A stretch of DNA of 64,000 nt from Aquanectria penicillioides (lineage: Eukaryota; Ascomycota; Sordariomycetes; Hypocreales; Nectriaceae), in contig PYIU01000001.1 in the NCBI GenBank assembly GCA_003415625.1, forward strand, positions 2,604,001-2,668,000. The letters are read 5' to 3'. Of this stretch, positions 32,143-45,001 are shown in pieces (the stretch's first letter is position 1; each line of letters begins with the position of its first letter). The notes below the pieces were generated by a model. That model was not told where the DNA came from. It searched no databases and saw nothing but the letters and a program-made list of their open reading frames with translations. Position numbers and translations under genes: made by a program.

Positions 32143-32934
32143 GTTTCCAACAGGTTTCGGACGAGGATGATTATTCAATGCTCCTCAAGGGAGTAGCTAA
32201 GACTGCCAATGAGTAGATACAATGCATTGAGCTTGTGTTTCGTCAAATATCGAAGATCTCCCCGGACTTATATATGCCAGTTCATGTAACCACGGGATAT
32301 TTTACCCCGGCCAACCCCACAGACGAGCGAACAAGATGCGGGGTCCCCATGGGATCCGTGATGATTTAGTGTTGGAGAAGTGGCGTGAAGCGAACTTAGT
32401 CTGGCCACAGCCTCCGGGGAGTGGCGGGTATGCAGTGTTTCTCAAGGTCACACACCATCCCAAAGGGAGGCACTACCGGGGTAGGTGGGAGATTGAGGCC
32501 CAGTTCTGTTGTAACCTCCATGAAACCTTTGTTATTCTTCGACTTCGTGGTTCGCATTCGGTTCTCACATTTCACTACAGCTCCCTCCCTTTACCGGAGT
32601 ATTACAGAGAATGACGGTTAGGATTCCTCAGATTGCTTTTCTTAGTTCGAGCACCAGTTTCTAGTCAGACATCTAATTGCGCGCACGGATATTTGGACTG
32701 CGCGTGACTAGCATGAGGTCGGAGAATTGGAGAAATTATCTCCCTTGAACAGGCTCAGGTGGGATCTGGCTGGACGTGCGGAGGCCACAGCTGCAAAACA
32801 TGGGGTTGTGGTCTCGCGGAGTTCCGGGGCTTCACCCGAAGGCCGTCCCGAGTTGTCAGATTTGGTAGCGGATATGCCATGTATTATGTATGTCACTAAG
32901 TCAAAAAGAATGCTTATTGCTCCTCTAAGTTACT
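32143..32934. other. Intergenic region, promoter of the lactose-permease-like gene
   Basis: 790 bp. TATATAA (minus strand, 32268-32274) lies 126 bp before the start. A CGG-N11-CCG at 32293-32309 lacks the cluster core. Nothing else seen. Confidence 0.5.
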
Positions 32935-35236
32935 CTATGCATGTAGAGCTATGGCCATGAGGCACTCGATAGCTTCTCTAGACCGCGTCACCCCTGGTGT
33001 CTCGTGTTCCCAATACCTCAGTCTTGCTATGGCAGACCGCATGGTACAGTCCCATCCAGGTGGGATAGGAATGGTTCCGCATCGAACTGCTGCTAATAGA
33101 GATAGCGCAGCCGTGGTGCATGCTCGGGCTGCATACCATGTGCCATGGTGGCGATGCGCAATCGGCTCGTAGCGTAGAACCTGCAAGTTGTGGGTTACTG
33201 CCTTCTCAACGAAGGGGAGAGCAAGTTGGTGGCATCGCGAATTGGGCGGACTGTGGATTGAGTAGTACAAGAATGGCCGGTATACCCAGGCCTTAATCTC
33301 CAAAACACGGCTGTAAACCATGTATCGGAGTTCCTCCTTGGGCATAGTGCCTTCATCAAACTGAATAGGGGCTGGGAGTCCTTTATACCTGCTCGACAAA
33401 TAGTGTTAGTGGAAGTTATTCTCATGGCCAATCGAGATACCAACGACCATTCATCAAGTTGCTGTTCTAGTTGAGTCGCAGATTTGGCTAGAAAGGGTAT
33501 TGCTTCGTCAGTCCAAGAGCGGTGGTCGTCGCCATAGAAAGTGTTGAGGACTTGGTTTGCAATTCGGCGCAGAGTGATCTCAGTGAGATAGTAGAACCAG
33601 CTTTGTTCGTGTTGTCGATGGGACCCAATGGACCTGCGGCTAGTAGATGACCGGGAGGGTCCGCTTGGAGTTGCCGCTTCGCTCTCTGGCCCTGGGCTTG
33701 GCATATTTGGAGGCGATGGATGCATGTCGGGGTAGTGGAAATCCGCCAAGGAGCTGTTAGGCAGATCCATCTCGGCGCGCAGCTCGCACTCCGATTTGTA
33801 GCAGCTCCAATAAAGCCGTTGCTCTAGCCTCCGCCGTCTCGAGACCTTGGCAGGGTCCGAAGACTGCCTTGGCCGGCGCGCCTGGCATTGGAGGTACACA
33901 TGATACGATCTAGATGCTGAATGAAATTCCGACCAGGCGCTCAAAGGCCTCAGGGTGTACATGAGATACACGCCGGCGAGGAACTGGCACTGGGGCGCAA
34001 TAATGTCCCGTTCGAGAAGGCCAAATCGTCTCCGTGCTAAGTTGAAGTATCTTTCTCCCTTTTCAAGATCATCTGCTCTTTCATCGCGTGAGACCTTGCC
34101 CTCAATAACTGAAGATTCAGGTTGGTACGGCTCAGCAACGCAGCCAAGTGCACAGGCGATAAGCTACACCTGTTAGACAGAGCAGGATTCGGCGCCAACA
34201 GCGGCGTTCCGTTGGTGGAGTTTCAACTTACCACGAGGCACGAGATCGAGTCCCACTCCAGACCCTCTTCGGTCACGCGTCGGGCATATGACCAGACCGT
34301 GTCGGGGTCTAAAACGGGGTTTTTGATGTGGACCAAGTCCAGGAATCGTTGGACCAGATCAAGGATTTCGTCCTCATCTATGCCTCCTCTCTTCGACCTT
34401 GATGCGGACCTACGCGTTTTTGGGTCAGTGTCCGAGTCGTCATCATCTCCAGTGCCCAACTCCTTGTCGGGCATCTCCGCCACGAACGTGGCATCGATGA
34501 TGTAATTTGGTGGATATTGGTTTTCAAAAATGGGCCATTGCAGGATTGCATCTGGCGTGGTTTTGGACGAAGGGATCCGTAGGTGCTCATAGTCAGTGTC
34601 GTCAGGGTCTCCATTAGCGAGAAGATTGGACGACTGCTGGCTTGGGCATACCAGTCCCTCGGGCGTGGTTGTCGTAGGAGCACTGAAAGGCGATTGAGGA
34701 AACTGGCTTAAGCGCGAAAGGACCTGATCGAGCCGCTCCAAAATGAGAAGACTCGCTGGATCGAACCTAGGGTTTCGAGTCAGCTCGAATCCGTGCCAGG
34801 ACAAGGGCCTGCGGTACACTCACGCTGAGTGATCCTGAGGATCTTCATAATGACATTGGGATTTAGAAGCCGTGCAGCTCCCGCAACATGGACGTGCATT
34901 GTTGCACTTGATCTTCCTGGCGCGGCACTGTCGACATGCGGCCACGGCCCTTTTCCGGGGATACGACAGAGCCACTCGGGAGGGCTCAACTCGCCGTCGC
35001 TTGCGGGCTGTTGCTGTCTGTGCCGATTCAGCTTCCGGAGGCTGTTGACAATCCTGCCCCTCGGGATTCTCGATTCGGCGTGCCACAGTAGACAACTCCA
35101 AGTATGCGTTCGATCCACGATGGTTGCCTTGAGCCGCTGTTTCCCCAGCTTCTCCAGTTCGGGCGAGCGACGGGGCGTCGCTAGTGGGACTCGAAGCCGG
35201 GGGAATGGGAGAGGCGGTGCCAAAGAACGACATCAT
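32935..35236 (-). CDS. Zn2Cys6 transcription factor with fungal_trans domain
   Basis: Four exons: 34824-35236, 34232-34766, 33448-34163 and 32935-33388, for 705 residues. A disordered Ser/Pro/Ala-rich N-terminus precedes the zinc cluster at residues 101-128 (CRQCRARKIKC, then PCCGSC and C128) with a preceding RKRRR basic stretch. The region ISCLVLIACALG...ERYFNLARRRFGLLERDIIAPQCQFLAGVYLMYTLRP is the middle-homology domain. An acidic insert (GDDDDSDTD) lies in between. The third intron uses a weak GTCGTT donor, chosen because it alone preserves the frame (LDEW-YKGLPAP). It is separated from the sugar cluster by the lactose-permease-like gene; whether it regulates that gene is open. Confidence 0.88.
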
Positions 35237-35949
35237 GCAAGAGGATGCTGGTCAAGTCGCTCTCGTGTGCACGGGGAGATACGGGCAACGGATCGAGCGA
35301 GGGAGCATCGCCATCTTAAGGCTTCAAAACGGGGCAAACACCATCGGGGAGTGACGGTAAATACGGCACAGGCCTGCCCAGGGTCTCGGGGAGTGCCGGG
35401 CCAAGGCCGATCTCCGCATCTTCAATGATGGTGGGTCAGCGCTAGGCGAGTCAAGTCCCGTTGCAAGCCATTTTATCACCATCAGGCTCATGACTCTCTC
35501 AGTGGTTGCAATAGAGATATGGCAGCATCTAGGCCCATCGATCAACCCCTATCCTGGATTAGATATCACCTTCTTTTCACAACTTCACTAGCCCAAGTAA
35601 TATCGAAGAACACTGTTGACAGGCATTTGGTAAAGGAAAGGAGAGGGGGCCACGGAGCCAATTTAGTACTCCAGGCAAGAACCAAACAAGAGCCGGCACC
35701 ATTGGTCAAAATTAATCGAGCTATAGAAAAAGTTTGGCAATGGAGACTTAGTGAAGCTGTGAGGTGATTTGTGGCAACTTTTATTCGAGAAAATCGAGAG
35801 CGGTGGTTATATGTCATTGTGGACCGGACATGATACCAGCCCACAGTTCTCCATGAAAAATGATTACAACCAGACTTCCCGGCCTAGAAAGTAAAATTTC
35901 CACAAGAATCGGCACCTCAGTACTGTCAGGTAGCACCGAGCTTAAAACC
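35237..35949. other. Intergenic region
   Basis: About 710 bp upstream of the regulator and downstream of the dead oxidase. No gene or repeat recognised. Confidence 0.5.
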
Positions 35950-37650
35950 ACCTCAGTTCAGACGAGTAAAGACGTCTTGGGGATTATATTTCTTGCGAAT
36001 ATCCTTTATCTTCTTCACATTGTGCGCGGAAAATCCAGCAAGTACGTCCTGAAACTCAGCAGCATCCCCAGCATAAAGAAATTTGTGACCTAGCCCTTTT
36101 GCAGTGTTATCGTCTTGCCAGTAGTCAATAAATCTGCGGGCCAAGTTGGAAATACGGAGATCATCGACACCATCAGCCCAGTTTGTAGCCAGTTACCAAA
36201 CTCCAACTAGGTCAGCCACGTGAATCAAGAAAATGAGTTTCAAGGACAGGCGTGGCCTCACGGATATAACTCTGATCATCATCCATGCCCCGAGTGTTGC
36301 CGATGCCGTTGTGGTTTGCGATAGATAAGGCGTTCCTGGGCAGAATGTTGAGTGCCAAAGTTGAGTTCAAGCCTTTGACATCGCTGACGCCATCCACTGA
36401 AGCCTTCCAGGACTGATATATCTTCCAGGGCTGGGAAGCATTAGGCTTCATGGTTCCGTGACCGAATTGGACGCTGATAAAATGTCAATTGTTAGCATTC
36501 CGGCAACCCAGAGTCACTCCCTATGTAGATGGAAAATTAGAAATGGGGGATTCGACTAACCGAGATACCTGAAATGGAGGGTCCAGGGTGAAATGCCAAT
36601 CCATTGGCTTGAGGATCTTGTCTTGCTTTATGGTATATGGGATAGCAGAAAATTCGGAGAAACGCGAAGGTGGGGATTCTGTTCCCTCTTGAACACCGAG
36701 AAGTGTGTAAGTGACAACTTTCGTCGTAAGATTGTATCCTAGCGTAATAACACTACCGGCCGCAATCTCTGGCCCATCATTCAGAGCCAGGTTCACGGTT
36801 GCCTCGATAAAGTTCCTGACTGCTGACTCGTAAAATAACTGTGTCGTCGTGGTAAGGGTCGAGATTGGGAGAGTTTTGATCTTAAAGTTCGTATCAATGC
36901 CGAAATTATTAGCACCACCTTTGGGGGCCCAAATGAGATCGCGGTCAGATGTGCCGCTAGCAATGACTTGAGTGTCATTTCCAAGCACGACGCCATAGCT
37001 AACAACGTTGTCCATGGCCATGCCGTACTTGTTGTTGTTCAAATTGGAACCCTCGGATCAATTCCAGACCAGCAACACCGATGGTCTCCAATCTCCCACC
37101 AATACGGTACAAACCGTAAGGCTCCAGAGTCGACTAGACATCGACCCACCTACCCCCTGGGCCGATATCGACGGTTTGTCATCTGAATTGACATGGATGT
37201 TGCTCATGTGATTGAAGGCAAGCAATACTCCACCCTCGATATTGTTGGGTCCTGGGTTCTAACTTCTAGGTGGGCTATTAATATGAAGTGTCCTCCTAGG
37301 ATCAGATCTGTGCCTTACATTCATTGACCTCCGCCTCGGACCGCAAATTAGGTACCACGTGAAGAAAATGTAGCTATTGCAACGCCAACCTGATCGCCCG
37401 TTTCGGGAAGGAAACTGCATTCTGGACTCAAAACCGCTCCCCTGTCCCAGTATCTGGTGGCCTGGACTGTGCAATTCGTTGAGCTGGCGAATAGAACCGA
37501 ATTTCCATCATACTGAGAAGCCAGCCGAGTGCAGGCACAATTTGCCTCAGTCTGGAGACCAACTATCGGTTGCGGCACATTCTGATGAAGGGATGAAGCG
37601 GCCACAACCGAGGCCAAGCCGTTTATGGCTAAGAATTTGAGTAGTATAGT
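35950..37650 (-). pseudogene. Decayed FAD-linked oxidase (berberine-bridge-enzyme-like)
   Basis: Recognisable pieces in order: an N-terminal secreted-type segment (37348-37617) with CACTRLASQY and CSFLPETGDQV; FAVRGGGQ just past an in-frame TAA (37348-37350); a stretch resembling EPYGLYRIGGRLETIGVAG after a TAG (37134-37136) in a different frame; KYGMAMDNVVSYGVVLGN...KGGANNFGI (36521-37042); LNSTLALNILP (36212-36451); and the BBE-type C-terminus NPQDVFTRLN (35953-36144), preceded by TAA at 36193-36195. Start codon is not found in frame. The stops are substitutions and the frame changes several times. The family are flavin-linked secreted oxidases of alcohols, sugars or secondary metabolites. 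This copy cannot make a full protein. Confidence 0.85.
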
Positions 37651-39490
37651 CTGAATTATTACATAGGACCAGGAGAATATAGAATCACAAATTCAATGAT
37701 ATTGGTACTAGCTTGAGAGACGAATGAATCAAGATGCGGGTGCAAATTATCCTTTTAAACATTTTGAAACCAATGATTTCAACACACGTATGAGCCAACT
37801 CCTTATAACCAACGCCGGATTCTAAAACGAGCACTCTTGCGTAAGTCCAATACGACTGTGATATTCTCACACCATGGTTAAAGCCGCTCTCGCTTTCGGG
37901 TCTTTGCCCATGGGCTACTCACAATAATCCACATTTTCACATAAAGTGATGGGAGAGGTGGGAAAAGTCGTCTCAAATGAAACAGCGATTCTATCAAAGG
38001 CCTGATTTACCAGGGCCTTGGTGCATATTCTTGCTGCGCGGTGCTGCACCTTCGTATCTTGGGCTCGGTATCTCGACCCTACAAACTTACCTTACTCTTC
38101 CGTCGCGACATTAATTTGGCGGAAAAAATGGGGCTCTTCCTCCTTGCCCTTGATGACAAAGTGATGGTAAATCCAAAAGGTGAGAGCTCACAAAATATTC
38201 ATAAGTCCGGTCTCTAATCTCTACTAGTTGTTGGTTATTGTGTAATCATCTGTACGTTCTATTTGCCGCATGTCGCATCGACTTCCTATTACCACGCTCA
38301 AAACCACAAAACACGAACCCTGGGACTGCTAAGACGCATCTTCTCCTGAGTCGTACCCCGAATCAGGTACATGTCGGCTTTTTGACGCCGAAGAGTGTCC
38401 GTCATCCAATGGTGGAGGCTTGTGGAGCCAATCCCTGACATGGGGGCGATAGCGAGTCCGAAACCGAGAGCGGATCCGGTGGGAGGAGACTGATGTTTGG
38501 AAATGGAAATGGACAGTTAATAAGAGAACGTTGGGCAATTCCTCAATCTTCTCTATTCAATCAATACCTTTGCAAATTGTCCTCAAAAAGTCTTGACCTG
38601 GCCAACGCCCAGGAGTCAAGAGGAGCTCCGCCGATATTATATCTACGATTCTACCTTGCATAATACAAATCAATCCCCACACACCCCTCAAAATCGTCGA
38701 TTATGAAATCTCAACCATGTGTAGCCTTAGCTTTGGTTGAAAAATCTTGACACCTGAAGGCAAAATCGGAACATGGACTCCCGGTCCAATCCCCTTTCGC
38801 CGTCATCGTAGATCTCACTTCACACCAAGTTATTCTTGAAGCTTCACCAACATTTCTATTGAATGTTTAATTTAAATAGTGGGTTGGGGGGACACTGACA
38901 GGTTAGGTTTAGCATATAATGTACCTCAGGTAGTTCATTGTAATTTTCAGGTGGCCCCGATCTTTTGCTTTGAAGATTGGCCCACATGGGCTGATTGGCT
39001 TGTTTCTTCCAACACCAGTCCCTTCTTAGGCGATGAGGGAAAAAATGCAGGGTAGCACAGCCTCGTAGTATTACTTGGCCTCCATGCGATACGGGCCTCG
39101 CTCTTTGAGCCATTTCTTTGATCACAAGATTACCAAGCTTAGGCTGAATTGTTTTGATTTCGTGCATCAAAAACCATTCAGGTAGGTGAGCCACGTACAG
39201 AGACGAAATCAACTGTAGCTTAGCCAATTTTGTAGCCGAATTGGGTGACGGGGTGTTTCAAGCCCCAGCCAAGAGTTGGGACTGTACTGGAGCCATCCAT
39301 AAGAAACGCTGGATTCACATAGCTAAAGGAAGCGCTGATTTCAAGAAACTTAATTCAAACTACAGTGGGTCGATTTATCCCTTTCATAGTACCCTTTCGA
39401 CTAATATTTGCAGGCACCTCCATGTCGTAACCCATTCCCAGAAGAATTGATACACTAGCAGGCCATTTATCACACGCTACTCGATGTATT
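37651..39490. other. Intergenic region
   Basis: 1.8 kb, AT-rich, with scattered short open frames (for example 38856-39227) without family resemblance or splice structure. Nothing further supported. Confidence 0.5.
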
Positions 39491-40931
39491 ATGACTCGTT
39501 TGGGATATAAAAAGTCTCGCAAAGGCTGCTTTCTATGCAAAAATCGTCGGGTCAAGGTAGGACGCCCACATCATCCCTCGTCGTATCTGCTATCTCATCC
39601 GCATTGCAGTGCGACGAGAAGATACCATGCTCAGCTTGTGCTCGACATGGCGTGGAATGCAGCCTTGAAATGGCTTCAAAGGCCTTGGAGAGTGAGAATC
39701 ACTCACAACAAATCGTGGATGGGAATGTAAATAAAATTACTCTGCGTCGAGTTGCAAGACTAGCCACCCTGAAGTATGTGCTAAGAATATGACATAGGCA
39801 CTAGAAAACGAGGCAAGTAGCGTGGGGATTCGCTCAAACAGCCGAATTTCACCTTTCGAGTCTGTCCTTCCTCCTAATACCGATCATGTTTGTGCCACAG
39901 TCGGAAACCAAAGGTCTGCAACATCAACCATCGATCCTTTTCTTAATCTTTCTGAGACCATCACGGCCACATCAGCACAAACCCAAAACAACGATACATG
40001 GATTACAGACCTCGAGCTCATCCATCACTACACCTCCTCAACTTACTTAACCTTACCAAGAGGAAGAGATTTGCGAGGCGTGTGGCAGTTACAAGTCCCG
40101 GCCATGGCCTTCAATTATCGCTTCCTTCTGCACCAAGTACTCGCTACATCCGCTTTTCATTTGGCATTCCAAAACCAAGATGACAGCCAAAGGTACTTCA
40201 TGAGTGCATTGAGACATCAAAGTGATGCACTTGTCGGTTTGCGCACGGCCTTGTCAGAGAACATCGAGGATGGCTCCGACGCTATGTTTCTTACCACGTC
40301 ATTGCTTTCAATATGTGCATTCGCTGCACAGGGTGATCTGAAGAGAGCCTCTGGTAACTCCAGCATTGATGGCTTTACTCATGTCCTCATTCTTCTCCGT
40401 GGTGTCAGGACTATTCTGAATTCCCACGAAGACTTGAGGTCTGGTTCACTCAGACAGTTATTCCTGATGGGCGGACCAAGGGTAAAATCGCCACTTCTAA
40501 ACATAATAATTGCCCGACTTGAGAAATTCACAACACCTGAAGGCAGTAGTGCGACGGATGTTGATATTGATGCTTGCTTTGGATCGATTTCAACAATGAT
40601 ATTTTGGATACAACAATCCCTATCCAATTCTCAAGTCCCTGAGTTAAGGTTCTGTGTAAGCTGGCCGATTTCTGTGTCGGAAGATTTCATTGCACTCGTC
40701 CGCCGTAGGTATCCCCTGGCTTTGACACTCCTCGCGTACTATGGGGTTGTATTGAGTTTCTGCGGGATGGAATGTTGGTATATGAAGGACTGGGGAGAAA
40801 GCATGGTTGAGGATATTGCTCAAACATTGGCTGTCCATGAACCGGAAGTGGTTGGATGGTGTCGAAATGCTATCAAAAATGCATCTAGTTTCCAAAGAGA
40901 CGAGATGGTGGATTCTTCGGGTCACAGTTAG
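39491..40931 (+). CDS. Zn2Cys6 transcription factor, Upc2-like
   Basis: Three exons, 39491-39556, 39610-39726 and 39798-40931, encode 438 residues. The zinc cluster is at the extreme N-terminus (Cys13, 16, 23, 29, 32, 39) and is split by intron 1 after RRVK, a position common in this subfamily. The downstream domain shows the Upc2/sterol-uptake-control pattern: TWITDLELIHHYTSSTYLTL, then VWQLQVPAMAFNYRFLLHQVLATSAFHLA. Members range from sterol regulators to local regulators of metabolite clusters. Here it stands between a dead oxidase and the FAD monooxygenase/P450 group, so regulation of that group is possible but unproven. Confidence 0.88.
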
Positions 40932-42643
40932 TCTATTCTCCTGTCGATTAGATTGGAAAGAAGAACATGGCGACCTGAGACAGGCACATCGGGGAAAGGA
41001 AGAATGTATATGGGAGCTGCCACTTAGAATTTCTGTTGCGGCTGGAGTGGGGATTGGATTGTGCGAATGTATTGTCGTTTGAGCTGAGGAACAACGTGAC
41101 AATCGAGATAAACATCTCCACTTACTAGTTGCAGCGAAGTCGTTCTAATTATGTTTTGCAAGAAGGATTCAATCTCATTAACACCTATCATGTTCTTCTA
41201 AAGGTAATGGCTGATCAACAGTGCGCTGGGTTTGATGCAATTACCACATCTAGCATAGCCAGTCGACTGGCAAGCAGGGATTCATATGAGTTCAGAGTCG
41301 ACTCCAAGGGGACTGACCATTGGGAATTGTACCAATAAATCTGTTTGGGCTTCTAATAATATCTCCAGCCCGGCGAAGTATTAGTTCCCAGTTGAAGTTG
41401 AGGGACAGTAACAGTCACCCACAAAGAACATGGGCTCGGCAGCTTATAAAAAATAAAGAACTCAAGACTGCACTCGATCGGTTTCGATTTTTTATCAGAC
41501 TGGAATTTCTCGCAACGAAGAAGCAGCATATGAAAACATTTCATTCGATAAATGAAGGTGTACGGAACAGATTGTGAGATCAGGCTCTGAGCGATTGGAG
41601 ATTTGTTCCTCGCTAGACACTTGTTGCTGAGCACAGTCCTGCGAGACTTTTCGAGGTTGGGGTCTATTCGTGGCTTGACTTGACACTTACGGAGTACTAC
41701 AACGGCGGAAAGTCATGTTGCTTCACTTTCTAGCAACATGATGAGCTGTTTTCGATTATTATTTCCCGATCGCCATGTATGCATGGCGAGATGGTAGCCC
41801 CTAATGCTTGTGGGGTAAATCTGCTGCTTCTGGCTGCGCTCCTGGACGAGAAATGTCACCAGCGCATACTTGACGTTTCAAAGCCAATAGCTTATTCTGC
41901 TCGGTTGGTATTCTAATAGCCAACTCTTAATTAGTAGCTGCAAGTACCTGTGGTGTTTTATAGCAGCACGCTACCTCTCCGAACCGAAGAGATGGTGACG
42001 GATAGATGAATTACATTGGAATAGTGCGTTATGTTAGGAAGGCTCTTATGGGTTTCATCATTTCTCCAAGCATTCAGGGGAGGTACGGTTAAGAGCTAAC
42101 ATCACGCAGCGCGCATCACGGAAGTTCGTCGTGGTGGTGGATAATGCAGCTTCGGAGGGCAGCTCGCTAGGACCGCTTTGCCACATGTCTGCTCAGCGCC
42201 AAAAGTGCTCCAGACTATCGAACGTCTAGACATGATTCATCATCTCCTCCTTATTTTGATAAAAAATAGATGACGGAGGGAAAAAAGCTTGATTCTAGAC
42301 AAGGAAGGTGGTAGGAAAGACGCCAATATAATGCCAGGTGTTTGGCACTAGAGTTACCGTGACGATCCGACCCTCCGATATCCCGGGACATTCATTGCTA
42401 CCTTTGCGGTATTCGGAGGCTCTGGCAATGCGGTGGACTTTCGGATATGGGCTGGTAATCACCCGGACAACTTGGACTACTGTGCCTATAATGCCTTAAG
42501 TTAAAGTAGGCGACTTCCGAGTTGTTTTACTTTACTTTCAACTTCCAATAGTTTTTGCGTGATGATATGGAGATGTGTAACTTTATCATGGTAATGTTTG
42601 TAAAACGCCTTTGCCATTTGTTAAGCTTCAGAAATCATGCTAC
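40932..42643. other. Intergenic region
   Basis: 1.7 kb. Only short unsupported open frames; no recognisable repeat or RNA gene. Confidence 0.5.
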
Positions 42644-44141
42644 CTAGGCGGAGACTGTTTTTGGCTGAGTCTCCAAGGATTCTTCAGGTGTATCCTTGAA
42701 GTACTGCCTCTCGGCCAAACTAAACTCTCCAGTGGGTGGAAGCGAAAGCTCCTCGATGGTACCCTTCTTACCACTCTTTACATCCGCTGCAAGCTGGTCA
42801 AAATGCTCCTCGGCATCGGCCTTGGCGTCAAAGTCCAATACCCACGCCATTCGAGGAATGTTCAAAACCTCTGGGTGTTGCTGGATGAAATCGGACTCCC
42901 AGTCGATTGTATGCATGTCATCTCGGGCGGTGATGGATGACTCATGAATGACATGAGATCGGTTGAATCGCACTCGCTCAAAGACTTGAAGGGCGAGGGG
43001 GACATCGCCACCGGCTTTCTCGAGGCAGACGGCGAGGACCACGCCATCCTCCACAGCTTGGCAGCCACCCTGGGCAGAAGTAGGCAAATGACAATGGGCA
43101 GCATCGCCAATCACCACACTCCGCTTGTTCTTGCCCAGCCACGTCTTGATAGGGTCTCTCCAGACAAGCTTGTAGTCAATGATCTTATCCTCTGGGGTGT
43201 GTAGGACAATTTCCTTGCAGACTTCGGCAAACTTGGCTTCCTCGAGGTAGGCCATGGCGTCTGAAATCTTTCCTGGGAAGGACCAAGACTCTGAAATATC
43301 ATCTTCATCCTGATTTGGTATTAGAAAGCTGAACAGTTGAGAAATAGGATTGGAAGGATGGGATGTATCTGAAATCAGGGACAATATATGTGTTTTGTGA
43401 ACGCACCTTGTGGGTAAAAACCCAAGCCAGATCTTTTCCCTCCTTCCAAGTATAGACAATCATGTGCAGATCCTTTCCAACCCACATGCCAGTAAAGTTG
43501 GGGCTCTTTCGGCACAAGGGCCCAATCAAGGGGTGGTTTCGGTGCTCATCAGTGATCTTGCAGTGGGCGCGGTAGATGGCATATCCGCTGTTGACCTTTG
43601 ATTCGGGGAGGCCCAGGATCTGAGTGCGACCTAGAGACTTGGGTCCATCCGAGGCGACAACCACATCGGCGGTGTATTTCTTTCCGTCTTCGGTCAAGAC
43701 AGCAAGCTCCTCATCGTTGTCGATGTACTCGGAAACCTTCTCGCCGAAGCGCATGTCCACGCCAATTCGGATGGCATAGTTGCAGACAATCTCGTGCATC
43801 TCTCCACGATGGCCACCAAGAAGTCGGTAGTAGTGCTCCTTCTTCAGCAAGAACGGCTCTTCCAACACCTTTGTGCCATCATATTTGAAATATTCAAATT
43901 GATCAGTGTCATTGAGGCAAACCGTCATCAATTCTCGGGCAACCTTGCCGTCATCCCAGCGCTCAAAGTGCATGCCACCATTTGGCGAAAAGTCAAGAAT
44001 ATCTCCATAGTTGCGGCTAGTGGGGTAACTCTCTAGAAGCGTCACCTTCATGCCACGGTTACGGCACTCAATGGCGGCGGTAAGACCTGCGAAGCCGGCG
44101 CCGACAACGACAATATGCAAGTTGGACACGTTAGAAGCCAT
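42644..44141 (-). CDS. FAD-dependent monooxygenase, salicylate-hydroxylase-like
   Basis: Two exons, 43407-44141 and 42644-43309, give 466 residues. The dinucleotide fold is VVVGAGFAGLTAAIE near residue 10, with the class A linker VVVASDGPKS (DG motif) and the second FAD motif IGDAAHCHLPTSAQGGCQAVEDG near 330. GDILDFSPNGG and RHGREMHEIV-like GGHRGEMHEIV match group A aromatic hydroxylases. Such enzymes insert one oxygen into an activated aromatic or enol substrate using NAD(P)H. Proximity to two P450s, a permease and RidA suggests a shared pathway. The first in-frame ATG upstream (44198) is less likely because the flavin motif should start near the N-terminus. Confidence 0.92.
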
Positions 44142-45001
44142 GGTGGTAATGTAACTAGAAGCTGGGATTGCACAAGTCCTGTTGGGTGCTGGTACCAAGA
44201 GGCTAACTTGGTCTGGATGCCAATGAATAAATGAAGGCCTGAAACAACATCTCGGGATCCGCGGGATTCGAGATCTCGCCGCTAGCGGGTGATGGCTGGG
44301 TCAGATGGCTGCAGCTATCTCCAATGCCGTAAGAAGGGGGGGTAAGCTCCTCACGAATCGGACAGCGGACATTTATCTTATTGGCCAGTTTCCATATCTG
44401 CAAGGGGCCTGGCTTCTCCTATCGGTATCTTGCGGTTAATCAATTCATCTTTGTTCCCCCAAGTTTCAGTACCATTCCGACGTTCCGCGTTGTTGTGTAC
44501 GGCCATGTTTACGCCTATTTTTCCCTCTTTGCGGGCCGTGTAATTGACGTGCCTCTGTCGTGATGAGACGTGAGCTGAATCGCGGAAGCATCCACTAACA
44601 GCCACTGAAGTGCACTGGGGACATGGGGGCGCCCCGCTGAAAGATTCCCCATGGGGCCCATCGTGATTCCCTCAGCTAATACTAGACTAACTTGCAAGTT
44701 TGGGTCGATGTGTCGTCGTCGTTTAGCAAGACCATTTTGCACACGTTCAACAATGTAAAAATTACGTGAAATTGATGGAATGTTCAATTGATCATTGATT
44801 TGTCGTGCTCTTCCTTAACTCATGATTGACCCGCAAATTACCCCCCTTAGGCCCTATAACCACCGCCTGAACGTGAGAGCCCCAAGAACAACACATATTG
44901 GTAATGTCATAGAGCAGTCGTTGAAATATATCATCAATTCCTATCTAGACTTGTATTGGAATATTGACATGCCATCGTCCAACTCATTTTCCGATAACCC
45001 A
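44142..45001. other. Intergenic region
   Basis: 860 bp between the monooxygenase start and the P450-2 stop, mostly monooxygenase promoter. No gene. Confidence 0.5.

Noticed and set aside
32293..32309. CGG-N11-CCG in the lactose-permease-like promoter
   Set aside because: Triplets and spacing fit, but the spacer lacks the CTGTGCT core. About 16 such chance hits are expected in 64 kb, so it is not counted as a seventh copy.
38856..39227. 123-codon minus-strand open frame
   Set aside because: Composition looks random, no recognisable domain, no adjoining exons.
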